From Halorubrum sp. BOL3-1 (GTDB taxonomy: Archaea > Halobacteriota > Halobacteria > Halobacteriales > Haloferacaceae): a stretch of 64,000 nucleotides of DNA. Below the pieces are notes generated by a model that was not told the origin of the DNA, made no database searches, and saw only the letters and a program-made list of their open reading frames with translations. The position numbers were made by a program, and so were the translations under genes. Where the stretch lies: NCBI RefSeq assembly GCF_004114375.1, contig NZ_CP034692.1:2790001-2854000 (forward strand), read 5' to 3'. This document shows positions 25,462 to 34,478 of the stretch, piece after piece (position 1 is the stretch's first letter; every line of letters begins with the position of its first letter).

Positions 25462-26004
25462 ATGTCAAATTCTGGTGGGACCGAGAGGAGCGACGCGACC
25501 GCGACGGGTCGGCGCTGGCGGGCCGGTGCGGTCTCCGGGCTCGTCGCCGGCGCGGTGATGGGACTCGTGTTGCACGGCGCGTTGGGACTCATGCCGACGA
25601 TCGGCGCGCTGGTCGGCGTCGAGACGGCCCTCGTCGGCTGGCTCGTCCACTTGGTCAACAGCACCGTCTTCGGCGGCCTGTTCGTCGCCGTCTTCGACCG
25701 CCCCTTCTTCGCGGAGTTGCGCGGAGACGTGGGCGGCTGTCTCTCGCTCGGCGTCGTCCACTCCGCCCTGCTCGGCGTGGTCACCGGCGGCCTGCTGTTG
25801 CCGACCGCGATCGCGATCGCGGGCGCGACGTCGCTCCCGGTGCCGACGCTGCCCGTCCCCGGACTCACCGCGAGCTTCGAGTTCGGCGTCGTCATCGCGG
25901 TCGCACACCTCGCCTACGGCTTCGTCCTCGGCCGCGTCTTCGCCGCCTTCACTCTCGTCGACGGCGCGGTCGACTGGCTCCCGGTCGACCCGGCGAACCG
26001 GTAG
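25462..26004 (+). CDS. Haloarchaeal membrane protein of unknown function
   Basis: 180 residues with about four or five transmembrane helices: AGAVSGLVAGAVMGLVLHGA, TALVGWLVHLVNSTVFGGLF, LGVVHSALLGVVTGGLL and VVIAVAHLAYGFVLGRVF. Histidines occur within or next to the helices (VLHGA, WLVHL, VVHSA, VAHLA), a repeated pattern that could be structural or metal-binding. GATAAAAAC at 25423-25431 may be its promoter. It sits between archease and rtcB, but no functional link is shown. Confidence 0.7.
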   Translation: MSNSGGTERSDATATGRRWRAGAVSGLVAGAVMGLVLHGALGLMPTIGALVGVETALVGWLVHLVNSTVFGGLFVAVFDRPFFAELRGDVGGCLSLGVVHSALLGVVTGGLLLPTAIAIAGATSLPVPTLPVPGLTASFEFGVVIAVAHLAYGFVLGRVFAAFTLVDGAVDWLPVDPANR

Positions 26005-26100
26005 CGGTCGCCGTCGTGGGCGCCTCGGTCGCCGTTCCACTATCTCCGGTCGCGCCCGTCCGACGCAACGCCCTTCCCCGCCCGCGTCGAACGCCGGCGT

Positions 26101-27609
26101 ATGACAACGCGCGAGGTCGGCGGCTTCGAACTGCGGAAAGTGCGCGAACACGTCTGGGAGATGCCCCGCGAGGGCGACATGAACGTCCCCGCGCGGGTGC
26201 TCGCCAGCGAGTCGCTGCTCTCCGAGATCGGCGAGGACGACACCCTCGAACAGCTCCGCAACGCGACGCATCTCCCCGGGATCGCCGCGCCCGCGCTCTG
26301 TATGCCCGACGGTCACCAGGGGTACGGCTTCCCGGTCGGCGGGGTGGGCGCGGTCGACGCCCGAACCGGCTGTATCTCGCCCGGAGCGGTCGGCTACGAT
26401 GTAAATTGCGGAGTAAGAATGGTGAAGACTAACCTCGCCTACGACGACGTGCGCGGCCGCGAGGAGGAGCTCGTCGATGCGCTGTTCGAAGCGATCCCCT
26501 CCGGGTTGGGCGGCGGCGGCGTCATCGGCGGCGACGCCGACGCGATCGAGGGCGCCTTGGAGCGCGGCGTCGAGTGGGCCGTCGAGGAGGGGTACGGGGT
26601 CGAAAGCGACCTCGCGCGCTGCGAGGACGAGGGGCGACGGCCGGACGCCCGCCCGGAGTACGTCTCCCAGAAGGCGATGGACCGCGGACGCAACCAGATG
26701 GGGTCGCTCGGCTCGGGCAATCACTTCCTGGAGGTCCAGCGCGTCACCGACGTGTTCCGCGAGGGCGTCGCCGACGCCTACGGCCTGGAAGAGGGGCAGA
26801 TCGTCGTCCTGATCCACTGCGGGAGCCGCGGGCTGGGTCACCAGACCTGTAACGACTACCTCCGGCGGATCGAGAAGGAGCACGGCGACCTGCTCGACTC
26901 GCTGCCCGACAAGGAGCTGGCGGCCGCGCCCGCCGGCTCCGGGCTGGCCGACGAGTACTACGGCGCGATGGGCGCGTGTATCAACTTCGCGTGGGTGAAC
27001 CGCCAGCTGATCACCCATCAGGCTCGGGAGACGTTCGGTGACGTGTTCGACGCCGACCCGATCGAGGACCTCGGGATGGAACTCCTCTACGACGTGGCGC
27101 ACAACATCGCGAAGCGGGAGACCCACGAGGTCGGCGTCGACGCCGAGGGGCGCCCCGCCGTCGGCGACGCGGTCGCCGACCGCGAGGAGCGCGAGCTGTA
27201 CGTTCACCGAAAGGGCGCGACGCGGGCGTTCCCCGCGGGCAACGAGGACGTGCCCGAAGTCTACCGCGACGTGGGACAGCCGGTCATCATCCCGGGGAGC
27301 ATGGGCGCCGGGTCGTACGTGCTCCGCGGCGGCGACGAGTCGATGTCGGTGTCGTTCGGCTCGACCGCCCACGGCGCCGGGCGGCTGATGAGTCGGACGC
27401 AGGCGAAACAGGAATTCTGGGGCGGCGACGTACGAGACGACCTCGAAGACGGCCAGCAGATCTACGTGAAAGCCGAGTCGGGCGCGACCATCGCGGAGGA
27501 GGCGCCCGGCGTCTACAAGGACATCGACGAGGTGATCCGCGTCAGCGACGAACTGGGAATTGGCGACAGGGTCGCGCGGACGTTCCCCGTCTGTAACATC
27601 AAGGGGTGA
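26101..27609 (+). CDS. rtcB: tRNA-splicing ligase RtcB
   Basis: Joins the 2',3'-cyclic phosphate and 5'-OH ends left by the tRNA-intron endonuclease, using GTP and Mn2+. 502 residues. Metal ligands are in GAVGYDVNCGVRM (Asp, Cys) and SGNHFLEVQ (His). VLIHCGSRGLGH and the C-terminal STAHGAGRLMSR (guanylylated His) are the catalytic core. MPDGHQGYGFPVGG is the N-terminal signature. The start is the first ATG. endA (44489) and archease (24973) encode its pathway partners. Confidence 0.96.
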   Translation: MTTREVGGFELRKVREHVWEMPREGDMNVPARVLASESLLSEIGEDDTLEQLRNATHLPGIAAPALCMPDGHQGYGFPVGGVGAVDARTGCISPGAVGYDVNCGVRMVKTNLAYDDVRGREEELVDALFEAIPSGLGGGGVIGGDADAIEGALERGVEWAVEEGYGVESDLARCEDEGRRPDARPEYVSQKAMDRGRNQMGSLGSGNHFLEVQRVTDVFREGVADAYGLEEGQIVVLIHCGSRGLGHQTCNDYLRRIEKEHGDLLDSLPDKELAAAPAGSGLADEYYGAMGACINFAWVNRQLITHQARETFGDVFDADPIEDLGMELLYDVAHNIAKRETHEVGVDAEGRPAVGDAVADREERELYVHRKGATRAFPAGNEDVPEVYRDVGQPVIIPGSMGAGSYVLRGGDESMSVSFGSTAHGAGRLMSRTQAKQEFWGGDVRDDLEDGQQIYVKAESGATIAEEAPGVYKDIDEVIRVSDELGIGDRVARTFPVCNIKG

Positions 27610-27633
27610 ACGGGCGGGCGCTCCGGCGCGCGT

Positions 27634-28362
27634 TCAGAGACGCATCCCGCCGTCGACGTCGAGTATCTCCCCGTGGACGTGGTCGTTTTCGATCAGGTAC
27701 CGAACGGAGTCGGCGACGGCCGCCGGTTCGCAGGCGTACTCGGGGAGATAAGTGTCGACGTTCTCGTGACCCCGAAAGCCGATCGCTTCGAGGTGTTCGA
27801 GGATGACGTCGTTGAGGTCGGTCTCGACCGGCCCGGGCGCGACCGCGTTGACCTGGACTCCGTCCGGGCCGAGCTCCCGGGCCAGCGCGCGCGTCAGCCC
27901 GTGGAGTCCGGCTTTGCTCGCGGCGTAACCGGCGTCAACCGTTCCGAGCGTGCCGCCGACGCTGGAGAGGAAGACGACGTCGCCTCCGCTCTCGCGCAGG
28001 TGCGGAGCCGCCGCGCGGGTGACGCGGAACGCGCCCGAGAGGTTGGTGTCGATCACCGACTCCCAGGCCTCGTCGGTCGTCTCCTCCAAGCGGTTCGGTC
28101 GCGCGATGCCGGCGTTGTTGACGACCGCGTCGATCGGGCCGAACTCGTCGGTCGCCGTCTCGATCAGTCGGTCCGCAGCCGCGGTCTCGCTCACGTCGGC
28201 CCGAACGGTCACGGCCTCGCCGCCCGCGTCACGGACCCGTCTCGCCGTCTCGGCGGCGGCGTCCCCGTCAGACCGGTAGTCGATGACGACGTCGCGTTCG
28301 GCGAGTTCGACCGCGATCGCGCGTCCGATTCCCCGACTCGCTCCGGTGACTACGACTGCCAT
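27634..28362 (-). CDS. Short-chain dehydrogenase/reductase (FabG-like)
   Basis: 242-residue NAD(P)-dependent oxidoreductase. It has TGASRGIGRAIA (cofactor glycine motif), NNAGIARP, a catalytic Ser in FLSSVGG and YAASKAG with the catalytic Tyr/Lys, and VNAVAPGPVETDLN after it. The C-terminus GEILDVDGGMRL is standard. It could be a 3-oxoacyl carrier reductase-like or sugar/alcohol dehydrogenase; haloarchaea have many paralogues, so specificity is not inferable. Convergent with rtcB. Confidence 0.87.
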   Translation of the reverse strand: MAVVVTGASRGIGRAIAVELAERDVVIDYRSDGDAAAETARRVRDAGGEAVTVRADVSETAAADRLIETATDEFGPIDAVVNNAGIARPNRLEETTDEAWESVIDTNLSGAFRVTRAAAPHLRESGGDVVFLSSVGGTLGTVDAGYAASKAGLHGLTRALARELGPDGVQVNAVAPGPVETDLNDVILEHLEAIGFRGHENVDTYLPEYACEPAAVADSVRYLIENDHVHGEILDVDGGMRL

Positions 28363-28420
28363 GCGACCGAGACGGTTTACTGACTAATACCACTAACGAA
28401 TATCACCGAGGCGGGTCGCC

Positions 28421-28732
28421 TCAGCGCTCCCGCTTCGCCTCGCGGCCGAGGTGGTCCTCGACGGCGGTGACCTTGTCGGCCGCGGTCGCGTCGCTGGTCC
28501 GCTTGTCGTCGATCTTGAGGACGGTCGAGACGCGGTCGCCGTCGACCGCCTCGTGGGCGGCCGCCGCGGCCGCGAACAGCGTCTCCGCGTCATCGGCTTC
28601 GATGACGGTCCCCATCGGGTTCGTCTCGTAGCTCACGTCGAACTCGTCGAGCGCGGCGACGGCCTCCGCGACCTCTTCCGCCATACTCTCCTCGATCACC
28701 GGCGCGACGCTCAACATCGCGATCGCTGTCAT
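28421..28732 (-). CDS. Thiamine-binding protein, MTH1187/YkoF-like (UPF0045)
   Basis: 103-residue alpha/beta protein. MTAIAMLSVAPVIEESMAEE at the N-terminus, FDVSYETNPMGTVIEAD and VDGDRVSTVLKIDDKRT match the MTH1187 family, which forms ferredoxin-like tetramers that bind thiamine or related compounds. Its cellular role (uptake, chelation or sensing) is not established. Monocistronic. Confidence 0.83.
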   Translation of the reverse strand: MTAIAMLSVAPVIEESMAEEVAEAVAALDEFDVSYETNPMGTVIEADDAETLFAAAAAAHEAVDGDRVSTVLKIDDKRTSDATAADKVTAVEDHLGREAKRER

Positions 28733-28944
28733 GAGCGTGGATGCGCGGTGTGGTCACTTAAGCGGTCGCCGCGGATCGGGACTCGTCCGGCGGTCCTGAC
28801 TCTTTCTCCTCCTCGCTTACCGAGACGACACGACCGCAGAAGTTTCAGCCTTTTAGATGGTGACATATCTGTCTCGCTCTGTAGCCGGTATGATCGATAC
28901 TCGAATCGCTTAGTACAGGGAGAGTAACGACCGATCTGCGCAGC

Positions 28945-29198
28945 GGTGGCGCGTGCCTGCGAGCGCCCAGAGGGCGCGAGGAGCACGCGCGAGGGAGCGG
29001 TGAGCGCTCGGAGAGCGCGAACCGCGAGGCCGGGGAGGCGTGAGGTGCGGTCGCTGTGCGGTGCGGGGTGGGACTCGAAGGGGCAGTCGCGAGGATGAAG
29101 ACGCGCGACGTAAGCACTGGAGGGAGCGAGTGAAACGAGCGACCGAAGCGCGCAGCGAGCGCATCGAGTCCTCGCGACTGGGGCTTCGGCGGTGTTCA
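28945..29198 (+). repeat. Interspersed structured element, copy D
   Basis: Starts GGTGGCGCG. Stem I has outer GCGCGTGC/GCACGCGC and apex GCGCCC/GGGCGC with an AGA loop. Stem II is GCGGT-GA-GCGCTC, GGA loop, GAGCGC-GA-ACCGC: two helices separated by a symmetric GA/GA internal loop. Stem III pairs 29076-29095 with 29169-29188 with the GGG/GGG internal loop. It lies in the 674-base gap 28733-29406. The remainder of that gap (29199-29406) is less GC-rich and shows nothing I can name. Confidence 0.85.
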
Positions 29199-29406
29199 GC
29201 GCGCTAGCAACCAACCTGTTCTCATCACCGACGACAGCCACACAATACTCGCCCTACAGGCACCCTACACAGACCGGCTGTCTCCGGCGAGAATCCATCC
29301 GAAGATCACGAGTTCAACGAAGCGGATACTTGTACCGAACACGTGCCGGCGCGACCAGCGCAGCTGTCGGATGTCCGGTGTCAGATGCCAGTCAGCCGAA
29401 CATCGG

Positions 29407-29907
29407 TCACGGATTACTGATCGCCGATACCGCCCACGAGAACTCGCCACCCTCCGACACCCTCCCGGCCAGCGTCCGACCAGTGGTTTCAGCATCCGGA
29501 CGAACCGGTTTGAAGACGGTTCTTGCGAGATCCTCTCCCGGGTACTCGTCGTCGACTGTGAAGCGAACGTCGTACCAGACTTGCGACTCGAACACGGCCT
29601 CGTAGGTCCGCGTTTGCCCGGGTTCAACCGCTGCCGTCGCAGTCAGGTCGCGTTGAGGGACCACAACGTCGGGCGTGCCGGTAACCGTATCGTGTCCGTC
29701 CACCCGCTCACCTATCATCGTTCCCACGTTGAGAACTTCGACGGCGATCTCGTGCGGGACGGAATGGCGGTTGCGCAACTCCAAGCTCCCCGCGGGCGGA
29801 CCCTCCGAAGACTCCGTCGAACGAATTTCGGAACAGCCTGCGACCGAGACACTCGTTCCCGCTATTCCCACTGCCGTCAGAAACGAACGCCGATGGAGGG
29901 AGGGCAC
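29407..29907 (-). CDS. Tat-exported lipoprotein of unknown function
   Basis: 166 residues from a GTG at 29907. The N-terminus has a twin-arginine signal (HRRSFLTAVGIAG) followed by the lipobox VAGC at about residue 24, so the mature protein is lipid-anchored outside the membrane. The mature part is beta-rich (LELRNRHSVPHEIAVEVLN, then TYEAVFESQVWYDVRFTV), resembling an Ig-like domain. Codon use is visibly less GC-rich than its neighbours, suggesting more recent acquisition. Longer upstream starts add 55 residues without gene-like character. Family not recognised. Confidence 0.68.
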   Translation of the reverse strand: MPSLHRRSFLTAVGIAGTSVSVAGCSEIRSTESSEGPPAGSLELRNRHSVPHEIAVEVLNVGTMIGERVDGHDTVTGTPDVVVPQRDLTATAAVEPGQTRTYEAVFESQVWYDVRFTVDDEYPGEDLARTVFKPVRPDAETTGRTLAGRVSEGGEFSWAVSAISNP

Positions 29908-30063
29908 ACAGTAGTGCTCAAATCCGACTTGGATATTCCTTGTGATCGTATTACTGCTAGGTGATATATGGTTCCCAGTACTCCGGTTTTCTGGCTGAAG
30001 CGTGTCTGAAGCGCGGAATTCCGACAGAGTCTGTCGGTCGTAAATCGCCGATCCCGTCACGAC

Positions 30064-30385
30064 TGTGACCACCGAAGCCCCAGTCGCTCGGCCGTACGAT
30101 CCTGTTTCCGTCTATAACTCGCCGATCGACGCGAGGGCCGCCGAAGCCCCAGTCGGGAGGCGGGCGCACGCTCGCTGCGGTCCCCGTCGCTCGCGCTGCT
30201 CGCTCCTGCGGTCCTTACGTCACCTGCGCCCGCCTCCCGACTGCCCCTTCGAGCCCCGCCCGGCACCGCAACCGCGCCTCACGCCTCCCCAGCCTCGCCG
30301 GCGACTCCCGTTGGTCGCCGCCGACTCCCTCGCGCGGCGCTCCTTCGCGGCCGCCGGTGGCGGCCGCTCGCAGGCGCGCGCCACC
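30064..30385 (-). repeat. Interspersed structured element, copy E, with tail unit
   Basis: Starts GGTGGCGCG on the minus strand at 30385. Apical stem I is GCGGCCGCC/GGCGGCCGC with an ACC loop. Stem II contains GGCGAC/GTCGCC. Stem III pairs 30225-30251 with 30142-30168, where the GGGAGG/CCTCCC step replaces GCGAGG/CCTCGC of copy A. A 69-bp tail unit repeats the CCGAAGCCCC end at 30141 and 30072 and carries a GTTATAGAC core. It fills most of the 512-base gap between the lipoprotein and hydrolase genes, here in the same orientation as both. Confidence 0.85.
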
Positions 30386-30419
30386 GCAGAGGTCACGCAG
30401 AACAGATCGCGGGGAGCGG

Positions 30420-31355
30420 TCACTCCAGCGCGTCTTTGAGGAACGACAACTGGTGGCCGATCGCGCCCTCGAAATCCTCGCCCAGCACCGAGAAGCGGTC
30501 GGCGGGCATCGAGACGACGGTGCCGCGGTCGAGTCGCTCGCCGGCCGCCGCGACGGCGTTGGCGTCGACGATGGCATCGTCGGTGCCGGCCAAGAGGAGC
30601 GTCGGGGCGCGGACCCCGTCGAGCCGCGTGACGGGCCGGTAGCGGGCGAGTCCGAGCAGCGACCGCGCGGGCGTCTCGTTGCGCCACGCCGACTCGCGGT
30701 CGACCAGATCGATGTACTTCCGTTTGGTTCCGGGTTCCGTGATCGCCGCGCACTCCTCGGTGCCGCCCGCGATGGGGACGGTGCGCCCGCGACCGACTCG
30801 GTGACCGATCAGGTCGCGGAGCCCCGCGGCGGCGGCGCGCGCGAGGAACCGCCCGCCGCGTCGCACCGCGATCGCGCGACCGTCGAGCATCGGAACCAGC
30901 CCGACGACCGCGTCGACGTCGCGCCGCTCCGCGGCGAGCGCGAGGGCGTGCGCGGCCGACAGCGACGCGCCCCACAGCACGAGGTCGTCGCCGACGGCGT
31001 CGACGCGCTCCGCGCGGTCGATCGCGGCCGCGTACGCCGCGCGCTGTCGAGCCAAGTCGATCGTCTGCGAGTCGCCGTCGGAGTCCCCGAACTCCGGGTG
31101 GTCGAAGAGCAGGGCGGCGTAGCCCGCGTCGGCGAACCGCTCCGCGACGGCGGGGTAGCCGAACGTGCGCTCGGCGCCGAGTCCGGGCGCCATCACGACG
31201 ACCGGGGGATCGTCGGTGTCGCCGCCGGGCAGGTACAGCGTCCCGCGACAGGTCGCGCCGTCGACGTCGAACGCGACCGCTCGGGTGGCGAACCGCTCTC
31301 GGGCGGGACGCGCGAGCCGGCGCTGCGTCCGGTTGATCGGGTTTCGGCGGGTCAC
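30420..31355 (-). CDS. Alpha/beta hydrolase
   Basis: 311-residue serine hydrolase of the dienelactone-hydrolase/DUF1100-like group. VVVMAPGLGAERTFGYPAVA is the oxyanion region, LLFDHPEFGDSDG follows strand 4, VLWGASLSAAHALAL has the nucleophile Ser in GxSxS form, and LLLAGTDDAIVDA provides the acid. The catalytic His is probably near the C-terminus but is not obvious (MPADRFSVLG instead of a HxxxF pattern). The start is a GTG overlapping the upstream gene's stop (GTGA). Confidence 0.8.
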   Translation of the reverse strand: MTRRNPINRTQRRLARPARERFATRAVAFDVDGATCRGTLYLPGGDTDDPPVVVMAPGLGAERTFGYPAVAERFADAGYAALLFDHPEFGDSDGDSQTIDLARQRAAYAAAIDRAERVDAVGDDLVLWGASLSAAHALALAAERRDVDAVVGLVPMLDGRAIAVRRGGRFLARAAAAGLRDLIGHRVGRGRTVPIAGGTEECAAITEPGTKRKYIDLVDRESAWRNETPARSLLGLARYRPVTRLDGVRAPTLLLAGTDDAIVDANAVAAAGERLDRGTVVSMPADRFSVLGEDFEGAIGHQLSFLKDALE

Positions 31356-31756
31356 CGGTCGCCCCCCGGACCGCTCTCGGCCTCTCTCTCGCTCTCGGCT
31401 CCTTCGTCGCTCTCGTGATCGAGGGTGTCCAACACGCGGGTCGAGAAATCGGTCTCGGATATCTCGTAGCCGATGAGCGCCTCGAACCACTCGGATTCCG
31501 CGTGCCACGTGCCGAGGACGTCGCCGGGAGACCGAACGACCGTGCCCTCGACGCGGACCGGGTCCCACTCGCCGGCCTCCGCGCGGTCGATGAGCGCGTT
31601 GAGCGCGCGCCCGACCTCGCCGCGGTGAACCTCGCGGCCGGGGAACGCCGTCATGTACGTCAGCTCCAGCGGGTCGCCGCCGTCGATCGATTCGACGCTG
31701 ACGCCGTAGCTGCGGAGCGCCGGCTCCACGTCGGCCGTCCGCTCGTCGCCGGTCAT
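31352..31756 (-). CDS. Conserved haloarchaeal protein of unknown function
   Basis: 134 residues, acidic. The core (RSYGVSVESIDGGD, LTYMTAFPGREVHRGEVGRA, VEGTVVRSPGDVLGTWHA, WFEALIGYEISETDFS) looks like a compact alpha/beta domain; the last 25 residues are Glu/Asp/Ser-rich and disordered. It is the first gene of a two-gene unit and overlaps the alpha/beta hydrolase by four bases, so they are probably used together. I do not recognise a characterised family. Confidence 0.72.
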   Translation of the reverse strand: MTGDERTADVEPALRSYGVSVESIDGGDPLELTYMTAFPGREVHRGEVGRALNALIDRAEAGEWDPVRVEGTVVRSPGDVLGTWHAESEWFEALIGYEISETDFSTRVLDTLDHESDEGAESEREAESGPGGDR

Positions 31757-31855
31757 GGCCGATCCGTCGGCGGGACGGGATAAATCGGTACCGGCACGCA
31801 CCGGCGACTGGAGGACGGAGGAAAGGAATCGTCAGCCGAAAGCCGCGGACGGGGT

Positions 31856-31877
31856 CCGGCCGCCGAAGGGCGGCCGG
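31856..31877. other. Perfect 9-bp GC hairpin in a divergent intergenic region
   Basis: CCGGCCGCC and GGCGGCCGG around GAAG, in the 239 bases between the conserved protein gene (minus strand) and the DUF4013 gene. It is a possible terminator or small RNA hairpin; no T-run follows. Confidence 0.5.
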
Positions 31878-31995
31878 GGGAAGGTTGTCAGAGGCACACG
31901 ATCATCCCGCGCGGCCAAGCAGCGATACTCCGCGAAGCGATATAAACGCTCGGGCCGGGGACCATTTATCCCGATCCCGCCCCTTATCAGACTAC

Positions 31996-33147
31996 ATGCT
32001 CACCGCGGCCGCGACGGCGCTGAAGCGAACCGACGACGCCGCAGGGACCGTCCTCGTCGGCGGGTCGCTGACCCTGCTCGCGTGGGTCCTGATCCCGCTG
32101 TGGCTCGGCGGCGTCCTCCTCGTCAGTCCGGTGTTCATCGCGGCGGCCCCGGCCGCGCTCGCGCCGTGGCTCGTCGCCCGCGGGTACTTCGTCCGCGTGA
32201 CGCGCGGCGCGGTCGACGCCGGGAACACGGCGGACGCGCCGCCGCTCGTCGCGTGGGGAGAGTTAGTCCGTGACGGTATCAAATCCGCACTGCTGTCGGC
32301 GGCGCTGCTCGCACCGCTCGCCGGCGGCCTCGCGGTCACCGGCGTCGTCGTCGCGGCGCTCGTCGCCGGCCCGGTCGATCCGGCGTCGGTCGCGGCCGCC
32401 GTCGAATCGGCGCTCGGTCCGAACGGTCCGGCGGCGGTCGCCGCGGTCGCCGTCGGTGGGATTGTCGCGCTCGTCGGCGCGTACCTCCTCGCGTTCGCGT
32501 ACGTCCGCCCGGCGGCGCTGGCCGCGTTCGCGGCCTCCGGTCGGCTCAGAGACGGACTCAGTCCCCGGACGGTGACCGGCGTCGCGGCGACCGGGTCGTA
32601 CGCCACCGGATGGACGCTCGGCGTCGGAGCGCTCGCGGTCGGCTACGCCGTCGCCGCGCCCACGGCGCCGCTGCTCGTCGGCGTCGCGCTCGCGTTCGCC
32701 GTGCGCGTCGTCGCCTACGGCCTTTACGGGCGAGGCGCGGCAGACGCCTTAGCCGGGGCGCCGACGGCGGACGCGGCCCCCCGGCCGGACGACGAGGCGA
32801 GCCGCGACGACGCGCGGTCGAGCGCCCGAACGGCTCGGCGCGCGGGCGTGACTTCCGGCGTCGGCGCCGCGGACGACCCCGGCCAGGCGCGCGACGAGTC
32901 ACCGATACCCGCCGTGTCGGGCGACGGCGGGCGGCCGATGCGGAACGAACCGCCGGCCGCGGTCCAAGTCGGTCGCGCAGTTCCGGTCGGCGACGGCCGC
33001 GACGCCCGTGACAGCCGCGACGCCGTCGGTGACGGTCGCGACGCCGGCGACGGTGATTCTGACGCCCGTGACGACGGTCCCGACGCCGACCCGCAGGGCG
33101 GCTTCGAGTGGGGACCGCGCCTGAACGACGCGGAAGACGAGGGTTGA
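31996..33147 (+). CDS. DUF4013-type membrane protein
   Basis: 383 residues with about six transmembrane helices between residues 20 and 240 ([59 protein letters not shown]). Between the first helices, [13 protein letters not shown] is the basic loop typical of DUF4013. The last 130 residues are a disordered acidic tail with Arg-Asp-Ala/Ser repeats ([19 protein letters not shown]). Start ATG at 31996 follows TTTATC at 31965-31970 by 26 bases; a longer reading from 31885 would pass through the promoter. Function unknown. Confidence 0.75.
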   Translation: MLTAAATALKRTDDAAGTVLVGGSLTLLAWVLIPLWLGGVLLVSPVFIAAAPAALAPWLVARGYFVRVTRGAVDAGNTADAPPLVAWGELVRDGIKSALLSAALLAPLAGGLAVTGVVVAALVAGPVDPASVAAAVESALGPNGPAAVAAVAVGGIVALVGAYLLAFAYVRPAALAAFAASGRLRDGLSPRTVTGVAATGSYATGWTLGVGALAVGYAVAAPTAPLLVGVALAFAVRVVAYGLYGRGAADALAGAPTADAAPRPDDEASRDDARSSARTARRAGVTSGVGAADDPGQARDESPIPAVSGDGGRPMRNEPPAAVQVGRAVPVGDGRDARDSRDAVGDGRDAGDGDSDARDDGPDADPQGGFEWGPRLNDAEDEG

Positions 33148-33172
33148 TACGGTCCCGAGCGAACCCTCGGAC

Positions 33173-34240
33173 ATGCGCATCTCCGAGCGGAGGTACGGCG
33201 AGGAGGGCCGGGAACGGCTCACGCTGGTCCCCGAGAACGTGGACGACCTCTGGCACCTCGCGCACGTCCTCGAACCCGGGGACCTCGTCGAGGGCGACAC
33301 CACCCGACGGATCCAGCGGAACGACGACCAGATGCGGGACACCGGCGGGCAGCGCGAGCACATCTTCGTCACGCTCGACGTCGAGGACGTGGAGTTCGCG
33401 CGGTTCGCCAACCGCCTCCGCGTGTCGGGGATCATCGTCGGCTGCTCTCGGGAGGACCAGCTCAACGCCCACCACACGCTCAACGTCGAGGAACACGACG
33501 AGATCACGGTGGAGAAACACTTCAAGCCGGACCAGACGGAGCGGCTCGAAGAGGCCACCGAGGCCGCGGAGAACCCCGACGTCGCGATCGCGACCGTCGA
33601 GGAGGGGGCCGCGTTCGTCCACACCGTCCAGCAGTACGGCACCGAGGAGTACGCCTCGTTCACGAAGCCGACCGGGAAGGGCGAGTACTCCCGTCCCCGC
33701 GAGGAGCTGTTCTCCGAGCTGGGCGACGCGCTCGCGCACCTCGACGCCGACGCGGTCATCCTCGCGGGTCCCGGCTTCACCAAGCAGGACGCCCGCGACT
33801 ACATCGACGAGGAGTACCGGGACCTGTCCGACCGAGTCACCACGGTCGACACCTCCGCGGTCGGCGACCGCGGCGTCCACGAGGTGCTCAAGCGCGGCGC
33901 GGTCGACGAGGTTCAAAAAGAGACCCGGATCTCGAAGGAGGCGAGCCTCATCGACGAGCTGACCGAGAACATCGCGACGGGCGCGAAGGCGACCTACGGC
34001 CCCGACGACACCGCCGAGGCGGCCGAGTTCGGCGCGGTCGAGACGCTGCTCGTCGTCGACGAGCGGCTCCGCACCGAGCGCCAGGGCGACGGCGACTGGA
34101 CGATCGACGTCAACGAGGTGATCGAGTCGGTCGAACAGCAGGGCGGCGACGTCGTCGTGTTCTCCTCGGAGTTCGCGCCCGGCGAGCAGCTGTCGAACCT
34201 CGGCGGCATCGCCGCGGTCCTCCGGTACCGGCTACAGTAG
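33173..34240 (+). CDS. pelA: Pelota, mRNA surveillance/ribosome rescue factor
   Basis: Archaeal Dom34/Pelota, 355 residues, which binds the empty A site of stalled ribosomes and with aEF1A and ABCE1 dissociates them. N-terminal Sm-like domain: [20 protein letters not shown] and [20 protein letters not shown]. Central eRF1-like domain includes [12 protein letters not shown] and [12 protein letters not shown]. The C-terminal domain, similar to ribosomal L7Ae-type folds, ends [19 protein letters not shown]. It lacks the GGQ of release factors, as expected. Monocistronic. Confidence 0.95.
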   Translation: MRISERRYGEEGRERLTLVPENVDDLWHLAHVLEPGDLVEGDTTRRIQRNDDQMRDTGGQREHIFVTLDVEDVEFARFANRLRVSGIIVGCSREDQLNAHHTLNVEEHDEITVEKHFKPDQTERLEEATEAAENPDVAIATVEEGAAFVHTVQQYGTEEYASFTKPTGKGEYSRPREELFSELGDALAHLDADAVILAGPGFTKQDARDYIDEEYRDLSDRVTTVDTSAVGDRGVHEVLKRGAVDEVQKETRISKEASLIDELTENIATGAKATYGPDDTAEAAEFGAVETLLVVDERLRTERQGDGDWTIDVNEVIESVEQQGGDVVVFSSEFAPGEQLSNLGGIAAVLRYRLQ

Positions 34241-34265
34241 ACCGGGTTGTCGGTCGTCGGAGTGC

Positions 34266-34384
34266 GGCGGCGCGTGCCTGCGAGCGCCCGAAGGGCGCGA
34301 GTCGTACGCGCGAGGGAGTCGCGAGCGGAGCGAGCGACGAGGTTGGGGAGGTGTGAGGTGCGGGGCTTCGGCGGTGGTGTTCTC
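34266..34384 (+). repeat. Interspersed structured element, copy G (truncated)
   Basis: Starts GGCGGCGCG. Stem I is GCGCGTGC with GTACGCGC (one G-T wobble) and apex GCGCCC/GGGCGC with a GAA loop. Stem II is GTCGC-GA-GC, GGA loop, GC-GA-GCGAC. The GGGGAGGTGTGAGGTGCGG linker then joins directly to GGCTTCGGCGGT: the 5' arm and loop of stem III are missing. It occupies the gap between pelota and the next gene (34241-34478), in the same orientation as both. Confidence 0.83.
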
Positions 34385-34478
34385 TGAGGGAGTCGAGTCG
34401 TTCGCGGAAAAAACAGTCTCGGATATCGTTCGGAGAGCGGCCGTGACCTTATCAGAGCGCGTCGCCAACCCCGGACCG

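Noticed and set aside
25465..27372. 635-codon minus-strand frame opposite rtcB
   Set aside because: RtcB motifs on the plus strand are unambiguous; the antisense frame is compositional.
28945..29198. Element copies as tRNA, RNase P RNA or 7S RNA genes
   Set aside because: No cloverleaf, anticodon arm or known core motifs of these RNAs; seven copies in 64 kb also argue against it.
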